48,834 bases of DNA from an uncultured Clostridia bacterium (GTDB taxonomy: Bacteria; Bacillota; Clostridia; Oscillospirales; Acutalibacteraceae): the NCBI GenBank assembly GCA_944412445.1, contig CALYBJ010000018.1, positions 1-48,834 of the forward strand, written 5' to 3'. The notes below the pieces were generated by a model, which was not told where the DNA came from, did not search any database, and worked only from the letters and a program-made list of their open reading frames with translations. This document shows, in pieces, positions 17,995 through 28,080 of this stretch. A program made the position numbers and the translations under genes. Numbering within the stretch: the first letter of the stretch is position 1; the number at the start of each line of letters is the position of its first letter.

Positions 17995-18321
17995 ATGAGT
18001 AAAGTACATGTAAAGACCGGCGATAAGGTTGTAGTTATCAACGGTAAGGACCGCGGCAAGCAGGGCAAGGTTATGCAGGTAAGCCCTTCCGAAGGAAAAG
18101 TTATTGTTGAAGGCGTTAACATTGTTTCAAAGCATGTTAAGCCCCGTAAGATGGGTGAAGCCGGCGGCATAATCAAAGCAGAAAGCGCTCTTTACGCCGA
18201 CAAGGTTCAGCTTATCTGCCCCAAGTGCGGCAGACCTACAAGAGTAGGACATATGATTGACGAGAACGGCAAAAAGTTCCGTGTTTGCAAGAAAGCCGAC
18301 TGCGGCGCAAAATTTGAGTAA
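17995..18321 (+). CDS. rplX: 50S ribosomal protein L24
   Basis: L24 is a 108-residue assembly initiator of the 50S subunit. It has a KOW motif ([13 protein letters not shown], about 17-29) and a C-terminal segment with two cysteine pairs (CPKCGR at about 75 and CKKADC at about 98), which could bind zinc. It begins after CGGGAGGA. Confidence 0.97.
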   Translation: MSKVHVKTGDKVVVINGKDRGKQGKVMQVSPSEGKVIVEGVNIVSKHVKPRKMGEAGGIIKAESALYADKVQLICPKCGRPTRVGHMIDENGKKFRVCKKADCGAKFE

Positions 18322-18339
18322 TAAGGAGGAGCATTAAAA

Positions 18340-18879
18340 ATGGCAAGACTCAGAGAAATGTATAAAAGCGAAGTTGCTCCCGCACTTATGAAAAAGTTTA
18401 ACTATAAAAGCGTTATGCAGATTCCCAAGATTGATAAAATCGTTATTAATGTTGGATGCGGTGAAGCAAGAGAAAATCCCAAGGCTATCGAGGCTGTAAT
18501 CCGTGACATCGGAATCATTACAGGTCAGAAGCCCGTTGTTTGCAACGCGAAGAAATCAGTTGCCAACTTCAAGCTTCGTGAAGGTATGCCCAACGGTGTT
18601 AAAGTTACACTCCGCGGAGAAAAGATGTATGAATTCCTTGACAGATTCTTCAATCTTGCTCTTCCCAGAGTTCGTGACTTCAGAGGTATTAATCCCAACT
18701 CATTCGACGGCAGAGGAAACTATTCAATGGGCGTTAAAGAACAGCTTATTTTCCCTGAAATCGAATATGATAAAATCGATAAGGTACGTGGTATGGACAT
18801 TTGCATCGTTACCACTGCTAATACAGACGAAGAAGCTCGTGAGCTTTTAGCTCTTATGGGCGCACCGTTTTCAAGATAA
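18340..18879 (+). CDS. rplE: 50S ribosomal protein L5
   Basis: L5 is a 179-residue central-protuberance protein that binds 5S rRNA and contacts P-site tRNA. The family signatures [14 protein letters not shown] (about 29-42) and [13 protein letters not shown] (about 128-140) are present. AAGGAGG precedes the ATG. The gene runs directly into the zinc-type S14 gene. Confidence 0.98.
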   Translation: MARLREMYKSEVAPALMKKFNYKSVMQIPKIDKIVINVGCGEARENPKAIEAVIRDIGIITGQKPVVCNAKKSVANFKLREGMPNGVKVTLRGEKMYEFLDRFFNLALPRVRDFRGINPNSFDGRGNYSMGVKEQLIFPEIEYDKIDKVRGMDICIVTTANTDEEARELLALMGAPFSR

Positions 18880-18893
18880 AGGAGGGGTTATAA

Positions 18894-19079
18894 ATGGCAA
18901 AGACATCACAGAAGGTCAGAGCAGCAGAGCCTGCTAAGTTTTCAACAAGACAGCACAACAGATGTAAAATTTGCGGCAGACCCCACGCTTATCTGCGTAA
19001 ATACGGAGTATGTCGTATATGCTTCAGAGAGCTGGCTCACGCAGGTCAGATCCCCGGAGTAAAGAAAGCAAGCTGGTAA
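18894..19079 (+). CDS. rpsN: 30S ribosomal protein S14, zinc-binding type
   Basis: This 61-residue short form (type Z) retains both zinc CxxC pairs: CKICGR (about 23-28) and CRICFR (about 39-44). Zinc-independent S14 proteins are about 90 residues and lack these cysteines. GGAGGGG precedes the ATG. Confidence 0.97.
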   Translation: MAKTSQKVRAAEPAKFSTRQHNRCKICGRPHAYLRKYGVCRICFRELAHAGQIPGVKKASW

Positions 19080-19092
19080 GGAGGAAGAAGCA

Positions 19093-19491
19093 ATGCAGAT
19101 TACCGATTCAGTTGCTGATATGCTTACAAGAATCAGAAACGCAAGTTCCGCTAAGCATGACACAGTAACAGTTCCTGCATCAAACGTGAAAAAGGCAATA
19201 GCCCAGATTCTCGTTGATGAAGGCTATGTAAAGAGTTTCAAGGTAATTGAGGACAACAAGCAGGGCATTATCGAGATAGCTCTCAAGTACGGTCCCAATA
19301 AGGCTCCCACAATCATGGGAATACGCAGAGTTTCCAAGCCCGGCCTGCGTATATATACAGATGTTGAGAATATGCCTAAGGTTATTAAAGGCCTGGGTAT
19401 AGCAATCATCTCAACACCTAAGGGTATTATGACGGATAAGAACGCTCGCAAGGCCAATGTAGGCGGCGAAGTTCTTGCATATGTTTGGTAA
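19093..19491 (+). CDS. rpsH: 30S ribosomal protein S8
   Basis: S8 is a 132-residue primary 16S rRNA binder of the central domain. In E. coli it represses the spc operon. The [13 protein letters not shown] start and the [18 protein letters not shown] motif (about 102-119) are intact. AAGGAGG stands before the ATG. Confidence 0.98.
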   Translation: MQITDSVADMLTRIRNASSAKHDTVTVPASNVKKAIAQILVDEGYVKSFKVIEDNKQGIIEIALKYGPNKAPTIMGIRRVSKPGLRIYTDVENMPKVIKGLGIAIISTPKGIMTDKNARKANVGGEVLAYVW

Positions 19492-19506
19492 GGAGGTACA
19501 ACAGGG

Positions 19507-20052
19507 ATGTCACGTATAGGCAGAAAGCCCATTACAGTTCCGGCAGGCGTTGAAGTCACAATCGACGGAAGCACAGTAACAGCCAAAGGTCCCAAAGGTA
19601 CTCTTACCGGAACATTCAACAAAAACATCACTATCACAAAGGACGGAGACGTTATCAATGTAACCCGTCCCAATGATGAAAAAGAAAACAGAGCACTTCA
19701 CGGTCTTACCCGTACTCTTGTAGCAAACATGGTAGAAGGTGTTCACACAGGATACAGCAAGACACTTGAAATAGTAGGTATCGGTTACCGTGCCTCTATG
19801 CAGGGCAAGGATCTTGTTCTTTCCGTCGGTTATTCACACACCGTTACAATGTCTGCTCCCGAGGGAATCACAATTACCGTACCCTCTGCAAACCAGGTAG
19901 TAGTATCCGGTGCAGATAAGCAGATGGTAGGTCAGTTTGCGTCAGAAATCAGAGGCGTTCGTCCTCCCGAACCCTACAAGGGCAAAGGTATCAAGTATGC
20001 CGACGAGCACGTAAGACGCAAAGAGGGCAAAGCCGGTAAGGGCGGCAAATAA
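19507..20052 (+). CDS. rplF: 50S ribosomal protein L6
   Basis: L6 is a 181-residue protein near the GTPase-associated region, made of two similar domains. The start [14 protein letters not shown] and the C-terminal motif [16 protein letters not shown] (about 153-168) are family hallmarks. AAGGAGG lies 11 bases before ATG 19507. Confidence 0.98.
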   Translation: MSRIGRKPITVPAGVEVTIDGSTVTAKGPKGTLTGTFNKNITITKDGDVINVTRPNDEKENRALHGLTRTLVANMVEGVHTGYSKTLEIVGIGYRASMQGKDLVLSVGYSHTVTMSAPEGITITVPSANQVVVSGADKQMVGQFASEIRGVRPPEPYKGKGIKYADEHVRRKEGKAGKGGK

Positions 20053-20070
20053 TAAAGGAGTGAATATAAA

Positions 20071-20430
20071 ATGGTAAACAGACCTGATACTAAGCAGGCA
20101 CGAATTCAGCGTCATAAAAGAGTTCGCGGCAAGGTTTACGGCACGGCAGAATGTCCGCGTCTGAATGTATTCCGCTCCCTTAAGCATATTTACGCTCAGC
20201 TTATAGACGATGATAAGGGCGTAACTCTTGTATCCGCTTCAACAGTTGAAAAGGAATTCAACGAGTACGGCGGAAACGCAGACGCTGCAAAAGCAGTTGG
20301 CAGGAAAATCGCAGAACGCGCGGCTGAAAAAGGCATAAAAGAATGCGTATTTGACCGCGGCGGATATATTTATCACGGCCGTGTGGCAAGCTTGGCCGAA
20401 GGCGCCCGTGAAGGCGGACTTGATTTCTAA
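20071..20430 (+). CDS. rplR: 50S ribosomal protein L18
   Basis: L18 is a 119-residue 5S rRNA-binding protein of the central protuberance. It shows the [13 protein letters not shown] motif ([16 protein letters not shown], about 28-43) and the conserved C-terminal [22 protein letters not shown] precedes the ATG. Confidence 0.98.
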   Translation: MVNRPDTKQARIQRHKRVRGKVYGTAECPRLNVFRSLKHIYAQLIDDDKGVTLVSASTVEKEFNEYGGNADAAKAVGRKIAERAAEKGIKECVFDRGGYIYHGRVASLAEGAREGGLDF

Positions 20431-20449
20431 CGAAAGGGAGGAAATACTT

Positions 20450-20953
20450 TTGGCTAAGTTTGAAACACAGGAAAAAGAAGAGCTCCAGGAAAGAGTAGTC
20501 GCAATTAACCGTGTATCGAAGACAGTTAAGGGTGGCCGTATCATGAAGTTCTCCGCTCTCGTAGTTGTGGGAGATCAGAACGGCACAATCGGCTTCGGAC
20601 TCGGAAAATCAGGCGAAGTACCCGACGCTATCCGCAAGGGTATCGAGGACGCTAAGAAAAATCTTATAACAATACCTCTTAAAGGTTCAACAATTTCCCA
20701 CGAGGTTATGGGAAAATTCGGAGCAGGCGTAGTTCTCCTCAAGCCGGCTGCACCCGGTACCGGAGTTATCGCCGGCGGACCTGTTCGTGCCGTTGTTGAG
20801 ACGGTAGGAATCAAGGATATCCGTACAAAGGCTCTCCGTTCAAATAACCCCTGCAACGTTGTAAGAGCTACCATCAACGGTCTCTCACAGCTTCGCAGCG
20901 CTGAAACAGTTGCTGCTACAAGGGGCAAAACAGTTAAGGAAATTTTAGGATAA
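20450..20953 (+). CDS. rpsE: 30S ribosomal protein S5
   Basis: S5 is a 167-residue fidelity and helicase-site protein of the 30S. It has the double-stranded-RNA-binding S5 motif ([18 protein letters not shown], about 23-40) and the [13 protein letters not shown] segment. The start is the TTG at 20450: GGGAGGA lies 8 bases upstream, the first residues ([17 protein letters not shown]) match the family, and this leaves a 19-base gap to rplR. An ATG at 20351 opens the same frame earlier, but it lies inside rplR and would give a 33-residue extension unlike any S5. Confidence 0.97.
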   Translation: MAKFETQEKEELQERVVAINRVSKTVKGGRIMKFSALVVVGDQNGTIGFGLGKSGEVPDAIRKGIEDAKKNLITIPLKGSTISHEVMGKFGAGVVLLKPAAPGTGVIAGGPVRAVVETVGIKDIRTKALRSNNPCNVVRATINGLSQLRSAETVAATRGKTVKEILG

Positions 20954-20965
20954 GGAGTGTACGGT

Positions 20966-21145
20966 ATGGCAGACGTAAAAGTTAAACTTGTCAGAAGCCT
21001 TATAGGCAGCAAGAAAGATCAGATTGCTACCGTTTACGCACTCGGTCTTCGCAAAATCGGTGACGAGGCTGTTCAGCCGAACAACCCCCAGACTCTCGGT
21101 AAGATTAAAAAAGTTGCTCATCTTATCGAAGTAACCGAAGCTTAA
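20966..21145 (+). CDS. rpmD: 50S ribosomal protein L30
   Basis: L30 is a 59-residue protein with the family motif [23 protein letters not shown] in its first half (the key run is RSLIG). AAGGAG (20952-20957) is 8 bases before ATG 20966. The in-frame GTG at 20957 overlaps that site and was rejected. Confidence 0.96.
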   Translation: MADVKVKLVRSLIGSKKDQIATVYALGLRKIGDEAVQPNNPQTLGKIKKVAHLIEVTEA

Positions 21146-21165
21146 GGAAAGGATGGGTTAAACTA

Positions 21166-21609
21166 ATGAAATTACATGAGTTAGCACCTGCGGCAGGTTC
21201 AAACAGACCTTCAAAGCGCATTGGCCGTGGTCCTGCTTCAGGACAGGGTAAGACAGCCGGTAAAGGTCATAAGGGACAGAAAGCCCGTGCAGGCGCAGGT
21301 CCCCGTCCCGGATTTGAAGGCGGCCAGATGCCCCTTCAGAGACGTATACCCAAGAGAGGCTTTAACAACATCTTCGCAAAGGAGATCGCTATCGTAAATA
21401 TTTCAGCTATCGACGCAAAATTCGCTGACGGCGCTGAGGTAGATATCGAGGCTCTCAAAAGCGCCGGTCTTATTAAAGACGAGCTTGATGGCGTTAAGGT
21501 TTTGGGCAACGGTGAGATTACTAAGAAACTTACAATTAAGGCTAATGCTTTTTCTGCTTCAGCTAAGGAAAAAATCGAGGCTGCCGGCGGCAAGGCTGAA
21601 GTTCTTTAA
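21166..21609 (+). CDS. rplO: 50S ribosomal protein L15
   Basis: L15 is a 147-residue late-assembly protein with the Gly/Lys-rich unstructured N-terminal half ([19 protein letters not shown], about 21-39) and [18 protein letters not shown] (about 49-66). It is followed by a short perfect hairpin, TTCGGT-AAT-ACCGAA (21628-21642), just ahead of the secY ribosome binding site. Confidence 0.98.
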   Translation: MKLHELAPAAGSNRPSKRIGRGPASGQGKTAGKGHKGQKARAGAGPRPGFEGGQMPLQRRIPKRGFNNIFAKEIAIVNISAIDAKFADGAEVDIEALKSAGLIKDELDGVKVLGNGEITKKLTIKANAFSASAKEKIEAAGGKAEVL

Positions 21610-21662
21610 TTGCGCCACATGATCTGATTCGGTAATACCGAAAGAAAGGAGCGTGTGTAACT

Positions 21663-22994
21663 ATGATTCAAACACTCAAGAATGCTTGGAGAATACCTGA
21701 GCTTCGCAAAAAGATCATCTTCACTGTTCTGATCGTTTTGCTTGTTAGATTCGGTGCTGCGGTACCTGTGCCCTTCCTCAGCATAGGCGCCGACGGACTT
21801 TTGGGAAATCAGACGGTTACAACAGCGTCTTTCCTTGACTACATCAACATGATGTCAGGCGACGCTTTCAACTACGGCACGATTTTCGCAATGTCCATCA
21901 CACCGTACATTAACTCTTCAATTATCATTCAGCTTCTTACCGTCGCCATTCCCGCTCTTGAAAGACTTTCAAAAGAGGGCGAGGAAGGCCGTAAGAAATT
22001 AGCTGCTATTACAAGATACGTTGCAGTTGCGTTAGGTTTGCTTCAGGCTACGGCTTATTATGTATATATCCGCAGCCAGGACGCTCTTTCACCTACAGAC
22101 TCAACCTTCGGTCAGATTTTCCAGGCTGTCACAATTATACTTGTCTTAACGGCAGGTACCGCCCTTACAATGTGGCTCGGTGAACAGATTAACGATAAAG
22201 GCATAGGAAACGGTATTTCCATTATCCTTTTCGCCGGTATCGTTTCGAGAATTCCCGCTTACGCAACTCAGCTTTACGGATACTTCGAGTACAAAGGCAT
22301 TTATTATGCTCTCGTTCCCATCGCTGTTGTTTGCCTTGTTCTTCTTGTTATTTTCATCGTTTGGATGGATAACGCAGAACGCAGAATTCCCGTTCAGTAT
22401 ACAAAGCGCGTTGTCGGACGCAAAATGTACGGAGGCCAGAACTCCCATATTCCCATTAAGGTTAATATGTCGGGCGTTCTTCCCATAATCTTCGCAAGCT
22501 CAATACTTTCTCTTCCCGCTACAATCGAAATGTTTGTAACTACCGAAGAGGGTACGTTCTGGGATAAATTCTTCGGTGTATTTTCAACAGAGCATTGGGC
22601 ATACGGAATAATTTACTTCGTACTTATAATTTTCTTCGCATATTTCTATGCATCAATTCAGTATAATCCTATTGAAATGGCCAACAACCTTGCTAAAAAC
22701 AGCGGTACCATTCCCGGTATCCGTACAGGCCGTCCCACATCGGATTATATTGCCAAGGTACTTTCAAAAATAACTCTTTTGGGAGCTTTGCTTATAAGCG
22801 TAGTTGCTCTTTTCCCCATTGTATATTCACAGATAACAACTCTTATCTGCGTAACAGGCTTGGGAAAACAGACAGGCGTTTCAATATCGCTTGGCGGTAC
22901 ATCTATAATAATTCTTGTAGGTGTTGCCCTTGAAACAGTAAAACAGCTTGAAAGCCAGATGATGATGCGTCATTACAAGGGCTTCCTTGATTAA
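21663..22994 (+). CDS. secY: Preprotein translocase channel subunit SecY
   Basis: SecY is the 443-residue pore of the Sec translocon, with ten predicted membrane helices. It starts with the family's cytoplasmic TLKNAWRIPELRKKIIFT segment and has SIMPYI-type helix 2 (SITPYINSSII, about 77-87), the conserved cytoplasmic loops ending ERRIPVQY (about 239-246), and GIRTGRPTSDYI (about 354-365). AAAGGAG (21644-21650) stands 12 bases before the ATG. The two foldases after the ribosomal cluster would act on its substrates. Confidence 0.97.
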   Translation: MIQTLKNAWRIPELRKKIIFTVLIVLLVRFGAAVPVPFLSIGADGLLGNQTVTTASFLDYINMMSGDAFNYGTIFAMSITPYINSSIIIQLLTVAIPALERLSKEGEEGRKKLAAITRYVAVALGLLQATAYYVYIRSQDALSPTDSTFGQIFQAVTIILVLTAGTALTMWLGEQINDKGIGNGISIILFAGIVSRIPAYATQLYGYFEYKGIYYALVPIAVVCLVLLVIFIVWMDNAERRIPVQYTKRVVGRKMYGGQNSHIPIKVNMSGVLPIIFASSILSLPATIEMFVTTEEGTFWDKFFGVFSTEHWAYGIIYFVLIIFFAYFYASIQYNPIEMANNLAKNSGTIPGIRTGRPTSDYIAKVLSKITLLGALLISVVALFPIVYSQITTLICVTGLGKQTGVSISLGGTSIIILVGVALETVKQLESQMMMRHYKGFLD

Positions 22995-23006
22995 GGAGGA
23001 AAGTAT

Positions 23007-23639
23007 ATGAATATTATTTTTCTCGGTGCTCCCGGAGCAGGCAAAGGAACTCAGGCGGAAAAGGTAAGCGAAAAGCTTAACATTCCTACAATTTCAACGG
23101 GAAACATTATCCGCGAGGCTCTTAAAAACGGCACTGCCATGGGACTTAAGGCAAAAGAGTTTATCGAAGCGGGAAAGCTTGTACCCGATGAAGTAGTTAT
23201 CGGAATCATAAAGGACAGACTTTCAGCCGACGACTGCAAAAACGGATTTATTCTTGACGGCTTTCCCCGCACAATTCCTCAGGCAGAGGCACTTGACGCA
23301 ATGGGTATCATAATCGACAAGGTTATTGATATCGAGGTTTCCGACGAAGCCATTGCAAAGAGAATGTCAGGACGCAGAGTCTGCGGAAAATGCGGAGCTT
23401 CCTATCATCTTGAGTATAAGCAGCCGAAAACAGAGGGCGTATGCGATGTATGCGGCGACACTCTCGTTCAGCGTAAGGACGACGCTCCCGAGACTGTTCT
23501 TGAAAGACTCAAGATATATCACAGCGAAACCGAACCGCTTAAGGATTACTACAGCGGCACAGGCAAGCTGAGAATTGTTGAAGGACAGGATGACGTTGCT
23601 GATACAACGGCTCTTACCTTCAAGGCATTGGAGGATTAA
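23007..23639 (+). CDS. adk: Adenylate kinase, zinc-LID type
   Basis: This enzyme interconverts ATP + AMP and 2 ADP in the cytoplasm. The 210-residue protein has the P-loop GAPGAGKGT (7-15), the AMP-binding ISTGNIIR segment, DGFPRT (about 84-89) and a LID domain with two CxxC pairs (CGKCGA and CDVCGD, about 126-149), as in the zinc-binding enzymes of Gram-positive bacteria. It lies 12 bases after secY and three bases before map, the usual order. Confidence 0.97.
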   Translation: MNIIFLGAPGAGKGTQAEKVSEKLNIPTISTGNIIREALKNGTAMGLKAKEFIEAGKLVPDEVVIGIIKDRLSADDCKNGFILDGFPRTIPQAEALDAMGIIIDKVIDIEVSDEAIAKRMSGRRVCGKCGASYHLEYKQPKTEGVCDVCGDTLVQRKDDAPETVLERLKIYHSETEPLKDYYSGTGKLRIVEGQDDVADTTALTFKALED

Positions 23640-23641
23640 AC

Positions 23642-24397
23642 ATGATAGTGCTTAAAACACGCCGGGAAATTGAGCTCATGCGTGAAGCGGGAAGAATATC
23701 CGCAATGGCACTTAAGGTTGCAGGAGAGGCAGTCCAGCCGGGAGTTTCCACTTTCGAGATTGACGCCGCAGCCCGTAAATATATAGAAAGCCAGGGTGCA
23801 AAGCCCAACTTTTTAGGTCTTTACGGCTTTCCTGCTGCTGCATGTATTTCCATAAATGACGAGGTAATACACGGAATACCGTCGAAAAACCGCATATTAA
23901 AAGAAGGGGATATAGTAAGTATAGACCTGGGAGCGGAAATAGACGGCTATAACGGCGATAATGCTGCCACATTTGCCGTCGGAAAAATATCCGATGAGGC
24001 ACAGCGGCTGATTGACACAACCAGAGAGTCTTTATATGTGGGGCTCAAAAAGGCTGTGGCAGGCAACAGACTCGGCGATATAGGCAACGCTGTTCAGATG
24101 TATTGCCAGGAGCGCGGCTACGGAGTTGTCCGTGATTTTGTCGGACACGGCGTAGGCAGAAAGCTTCATGAGGATCCTTCGGTTCCGAATTTCGGAACTC
24201 CCGGCAGAGGAGTTCGGTTGCTGCCGGGCATGACTATAGCTGTTGAGCCTATGATAAACCAGGGCACCTGGGAGATAAACCAGTTGTCCGACGGCTGGAC
24301 CGTTGTAACAAAGGACGGTAAGCTGTCAGCCCACTTTGAGCATACGATAGCCATTACAAAAGACGGCGAATGTATGATTCTTACAAAGCCCGAATAA
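23642..24397 (+). CDS. map: Methionine aminopeptidase, type I
   Basis: This enzyme removes the initiator methionine from nascent proteins. The 251-residue protein shows the dimetal site of the pita-bread fold: IDLGAEIDGYNGDNAATF (two Asp ligands, about 98-115), FVGHGVGRKLHEDPSVPNFG (His), EPMI (Glu) and FEHTIAIT (Glu). It sits in the secY-adk-map block, where processing is coupled with export genes. Confidence 0.97.
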   Translation: MIVLKTRREIELMREAGRISAMALKVAGEAVQPGVSTFEIDAAARKYIESQGAKPNFLGLYGFPAAACISINDEVIHGIPSKNRILKEGDIVSIDLGAEIDGYNGDNAATFAVGKISDEAQRLIDTTRESLYVGLKKAVAGNRLGDIGNAVQMYCQERGYGVVRDFVGHGVGRKLHEDPSVPNFGTPGRGVRLLPGMTIAVEPMINQGTWEINQLSDGWTVVTKDGKLSAHFEHTIAITKDGECMILTKPE

Positions 24398-24406
24398 GAG
24401 GTGCGT

Positions 24407-24667
24407 ATGGAAATTAAAGTTGGCAGCGTGGTAATATCAAAGGCAGGCAGGGACAAGGGATATTATTTGAAGGTAGTGAAAATTACCGGAGACGGCGTTT
24501 ATGTATGCGACGGAAAGGAACGCCCCATAGAACGCCCGAAGAAAAAAAATCCTTTGCATCTTGCTCCCACACATTTCGTGTTAAGCGAAGGCGAAACAGC
24601 GACAAATCGTTCTTTAAGCAGGGCTCTGAGAAATTTACAGAACCCGGAAAAAAGTGAGGTAGAATAG
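24407..24667 (+). CDS. KOW-domain RNA-binding protein (L14e-like)
   Basis: This 86-residue protein starts with a KOW-type motif (IKVGSVVISKAGRDKGYYLKV; key run SKAGRDKG, about 10-17) and then has a Pro/Lys-rich KERPIERPKKKNPLHL segment. The same small protein occurs between map and infA in many Clostridia and probably binds RNA or ribosomes, but no defined role is known. Start ATG 24407 is 5 bases from GAGG. The in-frame GTG at 24401 overlaps that site. Confidence 0.85.
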   Translation: MEIKVGSVVISKAGRDKGYYLKVVKITGDGVYVCDGKERPIERPKKKNPLHLAPTHFVLSEGETATNRSLSRALRNLQNPEKSEVE

Positions 24668-24670
24668 TAT

Positions 24671-24889
24671 ATGTCCAAACAGGATATGATCGAAGTCGAA
24701 GGTACAGTGGTCGAAGCTCTTCCCAACGCAACGTTTAAAGTTGAGCTTGAAAACGGCCGCCAGATAGTAGCAACAATATCGGGAAAGCTCAGGATGAATT
24801 ACATCAGAATACTTCCCGGTGACAAGGTAACTATTGATATGTCGCCCTACGACCTTACAAGAGGCCGTATCACATGGCGATCCAAATAG
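24671..24889 (+). CDS. infA: Translation initiation factor IF-1
   Basis: IF-1 is the 72-residue OB-fold factor that occupies the A site during initiation. Family motifs are [19 protein letters not shown] and [18 protein letters not shown] (key residues KLRMNYIRI), ending [11 protein letters not shown]. It begins three bases after the KOW gene. Confidence 0.98.
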   Translation: MSKQDMIEVEGTVVEALPNATFKVELENGRQIVATISGKLRMNYIRILPGDKVTIDMSPYDLTRGRITWRSK

Positions 24890-24911
24890 GAATTTTTAAG
24901 GAGGTAAAACA

Positions 24912-25025
24912 ATGAAAGTCAGACCTTCTGTAAAGAAAATTTGCGAGAAGTGCAAAATCATTAAACGCAAGGGAAAAGTAATGGTTATATGTGAAAATCC
25001 CAAGCACAAGCAGCGTCAGGGATAA
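24912..25025 (+). CDS. rpmJ: 50S ribosomal protein L36
   Basis: This 37-residue protein is read as [20 protein letters not shown] and onward. It keeps the zinc ligands Cys11, Cys14, Cys27 and His32, so it is the zinc-containing form. AAGGAGG ends 7 bases before ATG 24912. It lies in its normal place between infA and rpsM. Confidence 0.97.
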   Translation: MKVRPSVKKICEKCKIIKRKGKVMVICENPKHKQRQG

Positions 25026-25061
25026 TACCTGATAATACCGTAATGGAGGTGCAACTGACAA

Positions 25062-25430
25062 ATGGCGCGTATATCCGGTGTAGATCTTCCCAGAGAGAAG
25101 AGAGTTGAAATCGGTCTTACTTATATCTATGGTATCGGCCGTAAAACCGCAAGCGACATTATTAAGGCAACCGGAATAAATCCCGATACAAGAGTTAAGG
25201 ATTTAACCGAGGACGATGTTTCAAAGCTTCGTGAGTATATCGACCACAACGTAAAGGTTGAAGGTGATCTCAGAAGAGAAACAGCATTTGACATCAAGAG
25301 ACTTGTTGAAATAGGATGCTATCGCGGAGTTCGTCACAGAAAGGGCCTGCCCGTAAGAGGACAGCGTTCAAAGACAAACGCCCGTACAAGAAAAGGTCCT
25401 AAGAAGACAATAGCAAATAAGAAGAAATAA
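25062..25430 (+). CDS. rpsM: 30S ribosomal protein S13
   Basis: S13 is a 122-residue protein of the 30S head that touches P-site tRNA through its basic tail. It shows [26 protein letters not shown] (key run GVDLPREKR) and the C-terminal [19 protein letters not shown] motif (here [18 protein letters not shown]). TGGAGGTG stands 9 bases before the ATG. Confidence 0.98.
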   Translation: MARISGVDLPREKRVEIGLTYIYGIGRKTASDIIKATGINPDTRVKDLTEDDVSKLREYIDHNVKVEGDLRRETAFDIKRLVEIGCYRGVRHRKGLPVRGQRSKTNARTRKGPKKTIANKKK

Positions 25431-25445
25431 TCAGGAGGGAAAAGT

Positions 25446-25850
25446 ATGGCTATTAAAGCAACCGCTAAAAAAGGCGTATCCCGTAAACGCCGTGAGCGCA
25501 AGAATATTGAACGCGGTGCAGCTCATATTCAGTCCACTTTTAACAACACCATCGTAACAATTACCGATACACAGGGTAATGCAGTTTCATGGGCAAGTGC
25601 AGGAGAGATGGGCTTCAGAGGTTCAAGAAAGTCTACACCCTTCGCAGCACAGACAGCGGCTGAAACAGCAGCTAAGGCGGCAATCGAGCACGGAATGAAG
25701 ACCGTTGAGGTTTTCGTAAAGGGCCCCGGACAGGGAAGAGAAGCAGCTATCAGAGCTCTTCAGACAGCAGGACTTGAAGTAAGTCTTATCAAGGACGTTA
25801 CTCCTATTCCTCACAACGGCTGCCGTCCGCCTAAAAGAAGACGTGTATAA
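25446..25850 (+). CDS. rpsK: 30S ribosomal protein S11
   Basis: S11 is a 134-residue platform protein. Motifs include [16 protein letters not shown] (about 26-41) and the C-terminal [18 protein letters not shown]. The site AGGAGGG lies before ATG 25446. Confidence 0.98.
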   Translation: MAIKATAKKGVSRKRRERKNIERGAAHIQSTFNNTIVTITDTQGNAVSWASAGEMGFRGSRKSTPFAAQTAAETAAKAAIEHGMKTVEVFVKGPGQGREAAIRALQTAGLEVSLIKDVTPIPHNGCRPPKRRRV

Positions 25851-25875
25851 CCTAAAAACGGAGGTGTTTTAACAC

Positions 25876-26493
25876 ATGGCAAGATATACCGGCGCGGTAT
25901 GTAAATTATGCCGCAGAGAGGGCAAAAAGCTCTTTTTAAAGGGTGAGAGATGCACAAGTTCAAAGTGTTCCTTAGAACGCCGCAGCTACGCTCCCGGACA
26001 GCACGGCCAGGGCCGTAAGAAACTTACAGAGTACGGACTTCAGCTCCGCGCAAAGCAGGCTGCAAGACGTTACTACGGACTCAGCGAAAGCCAGTTCCAT
26101 AAATATTTCATGATGGCAGTTCGTCAGGCAGGCGTTACAGGTGAAAACCTGCTTCGTATCTGTGAAAGCCGTCTTGACAACGTTGTATATTCGCTCGGCT
26201 GGGCAAATTCCCGTGCTGAAGCAAGACAGCTTGTAACTCACGGTCATTTCCTTGTTAACGGCAGGAGAGTTGACATTCCGTCATATCTCTGCAAGGCAGG
26301 AGATACTGTAGCTATCAGCAAATCAAGCCTTGATTCTGAAAAATTCAAATCAATTCTTGAAAAAACAGGCACTGTTCCCGCATGGCTTGAAACAGGCGAC
26401 GATAACACTGCTAAAATTGTTGCTCTTCCCACTCGTGAACAGATTGAAGTTCCCGTTGAAGAACATCTTATCGTTGAGTTCTATTCAAGATAA
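25876..26493 (+). CDS. rpsD: 30S ribosomal protein S4
   Basis: S4 is a 205-residue primary 16S rRNA binder. The N-terminal part holds four cysteines (CKLC near 9-12, CTSSKC near 26-31) that can bind zinc, and the S4 RNA-binding domain is visible as [21 protein letters not shown] (key run [17 protein letters not shown]). In Bacillus S4 is monocistronic and autoregulated; here it lies in the alpha operon, as in many Clostridia. Confidence 0.97.
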   Translation: MARYTGAVCKLCRREGKKLFLKGERCTSSKCSLERRSYAPGQHGQGRKKLTEYGLQLRAKQAARRYYGLSESQFHKYFMMAVRQAGVTGENLLRICESRLDNVVYSLGWANSRAEARQLVTHGHFLVNGRRVDIPSYLCKAGDTVAISKSSLDSEKFKSILEKTGTVPAWLETGDDNTAKIVALPTREQIEVPVEEHLIVEFYSR

Positions 26494-26554
26494 TAGGCTT
26501 ACGGTAACTTTGTTAATATTCAGCGTACGACTGCAAAACTTAGGAGGGTTTTGA

Positions 26555-27505
26555 ATGATAGGTATTGAGAAGCCCAGAATTGACGCTGTTGATTTGAAAC
26601 AGGACGGTACCTACGGCAAGTTTGTTGTTGAGCCTCTCGAAAGAGGCTACGGTACTACTCTCGGCAACAGCTTAAGGCGTATACTTCTTTCATCACTTCC
26701 CGGATATGCTATTACTTCGGTAAGCATTGACGGTGTGCTTCATGAGTTCTCAACAATTGAAGGCGTTAAGGAAGATGTAACCGAGATTGTTCTGAATTTA
26801 AAAAATGTAATTTTGAAAATTCACGGCTCAGGACCCAAAACAATGTATATTGACTGCAGCGGCGAATGTGAAATCACCGCCGACGATATACAGGCTGACT
26901 CCGAGGTTGAAATCCTTAACCCGGAACAGCATATTGCAACGCTTAACTCCGACGCTCATGTTCGCATGGAGCTTACTGCGGACTGCGGAAGAGGATACGT
27001 TTCGGCAGAGCGTAATAAGAAGATGATGGATCCCGTAATAGGCGTTATCGCAATCGATTCTATTTACACTCCTGTCTTAAAAGTAAACTACAAGGTAGAT
27101 AATGCTCGTGTCGGCGACGTTACCGACTATGATAAGCTTTCTCTTGAAGTTTGGACCAACGGAACCATCGCCGCTAAGGACGCGGTTTCATTGGCAGCCA
27201 AGATTCTCAACGAGCATCTCAACCTCTTTATCGACCTGTCCGACGAGGCCGGCAATACTGAGGTTATGATTGAAAAAGGCGAAGACAATAAGACCCAGAT
27301 ATTAGAGATGACTGTTGAGGAACTTGACCTTTCAGTTCGTTCCTTCAATTGTCTTAAGAGAGCGAACATTCACAAGGTAGAGGATTTAATCTCAAAGTCT
27401 GAAGAAGAAATGATGAGAGTCAGAAACCTCGGCCGCAAGTCCCTTGATGAGGTTATCGCTAAGCTTAACTCTCTCGGACTTTCCCTTCGTCGCGAAGACG
27501 ATTAA
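26555..27505 (+). CDS. rpoA: DNA-directed RNA polymerase subunit alpha
   Basis: This 316-residue subunit nucleates core RNA polymerase assembly. The N-terminal dimerisation domain carries [22 protein letters not shown] (key run GNSLRRILL, about 36-44). The C-terminal domain has [22 protein letters not shown] (key [10 protein letters not shown]), including the Arg that contacts UP-element DNA. GGAGGG precedes the ATG after a 61-base gap from rpsD in which nothing else is recognisable. Confidence 0.98.
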   Translation: MIGIEKPRIDAVDLKQDGTYGKFVVEPLERGYGTTLGNSLRRILLSSLPGYAITSVSIDGVLHEFSTIEGVKEDVTEIVLNLKNVILKIHGSGPKTMYIDCSGECEITADDIQADSEVEILNPEQHIATLNSDAHVRMELTADCGRGYVSAERNKKMMDPVIGVIAIDSIYTPVLKVNYKVDNARVGDVTDYDKLSLEVWTNGTIAAKDAVSLAAKILNEHLNLFIDLSDEAGNTEVMIEKGEDNKTQILEMTVEELDLSVRSFNCLKRANIHKVEDLISKSEEEMMRVRNLGRKSLDEVIAKLNSLGLSLRREDD

Positions 27506-27544
27506 ATCCAACATTATACCGCTGACGGTAAAGGAGTGAATTTT

Positions 27545-27886
27545 ATGCCCGGAACCAGAAAACTCGGCAGACCTACAGATTCCCGTAAGGCCATGCTCAG
27601 AGCAATGGTAACTTACCTTTTGGAAAATGGCAAAATCGAGACCACCGTTACAAGAGCAAAAGAAGTTCGTTCTATGACAGAAAAAATGATCACTCTCGCT
27701 AAAGTGAACAATCTCCATAACTACAGACAGGCTATGGCTTATGTTACTAAAGAAGATGTGGTTAAAAAGCTGTTTGACGAAATTGCTCCCAAGTACAAGG
27801 AGGTCAACGGCGGTTATTGCCGTATAATCAAAACAGGCCCTCGCCGCGGAGACGCTGCGGAAATGTGCATCATTGAGCTTGTTTAA
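27545..27886 (+). CDS. rplQ: 50S ribosomal protein L17
   Basis: L17 is a 113-residue tunnel-exit protein starting [18 protein letters not shown], with a typical [18 protein letters not shown] helix (key run [10 protein letters not shown]). AAGGAG (27531-27536) is 8 bases from ATG 27545. An in-frame GTG at 27536 overlaps the site and would add three residues absent from the family. It is the last gene of the cluster. Confidence 0.97.
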   Translation: MPGTRKLGRPTDSRKAMLRAMVTYLLENGKIETTVTRAKEVRSMTEKMITLAKVNNLHNYRQAMAYVTKEDVVKKLFDEIAPKYKEVNGGYCRIIKTGPRRGDAAEMCIIELV

Positions 27887-27910
27887 TGATTGAATCCTAA
27901 TAAATCACAA

Positions 27911-27942
27911 AAGCGTTCGGTTTTTCCGGACGCTTATTTTTT
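27911..27942 (+). terminator. Terminator of the ribosomal protein cluster
   Basis: AAGCGTTCGG (27911-27920) pairs with CCGGACGCTT (27926-27935, one G-U pair in RNA), followed by ATTTTTT. It stands 25 bases after rplQ. Confidence 0.88.
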
Positions 27943-28005
27943 AAGTCTTTTTTAAGTAAATAAAATATAATATAAAGGTAAATTGCATTAAATTTTAAAA
28001 TATAC

Positions 28006-28034
28006 TTGTAAGATATTAAGAAATATAGTATAAT
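28006..28034 (+). promoter_or_regulatory. Sigma-A promoter of the first foldase gene
   Basis: TTGTAA (28006-28011), a 17-bp spacer and TATAAT (28029-28034) lie in A+T-rich DNA. The transcript would start near 28041, about 40 bases before the ATG. Confidence 0.7.
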
Positions 28035-28080
28035 ATTATCATTATGGGTTAATACATTCAGAAAGGTCAGGTGTCTTCAG

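Noticed and set aside
20351..20449. N-terminal extension of S5 from an ATG at 20351
   Set aside because: It overlaps rplR and gives 33 extra residues unlike S5. TTG 20450 has a strong ribosome binding site and yields the normal protein.
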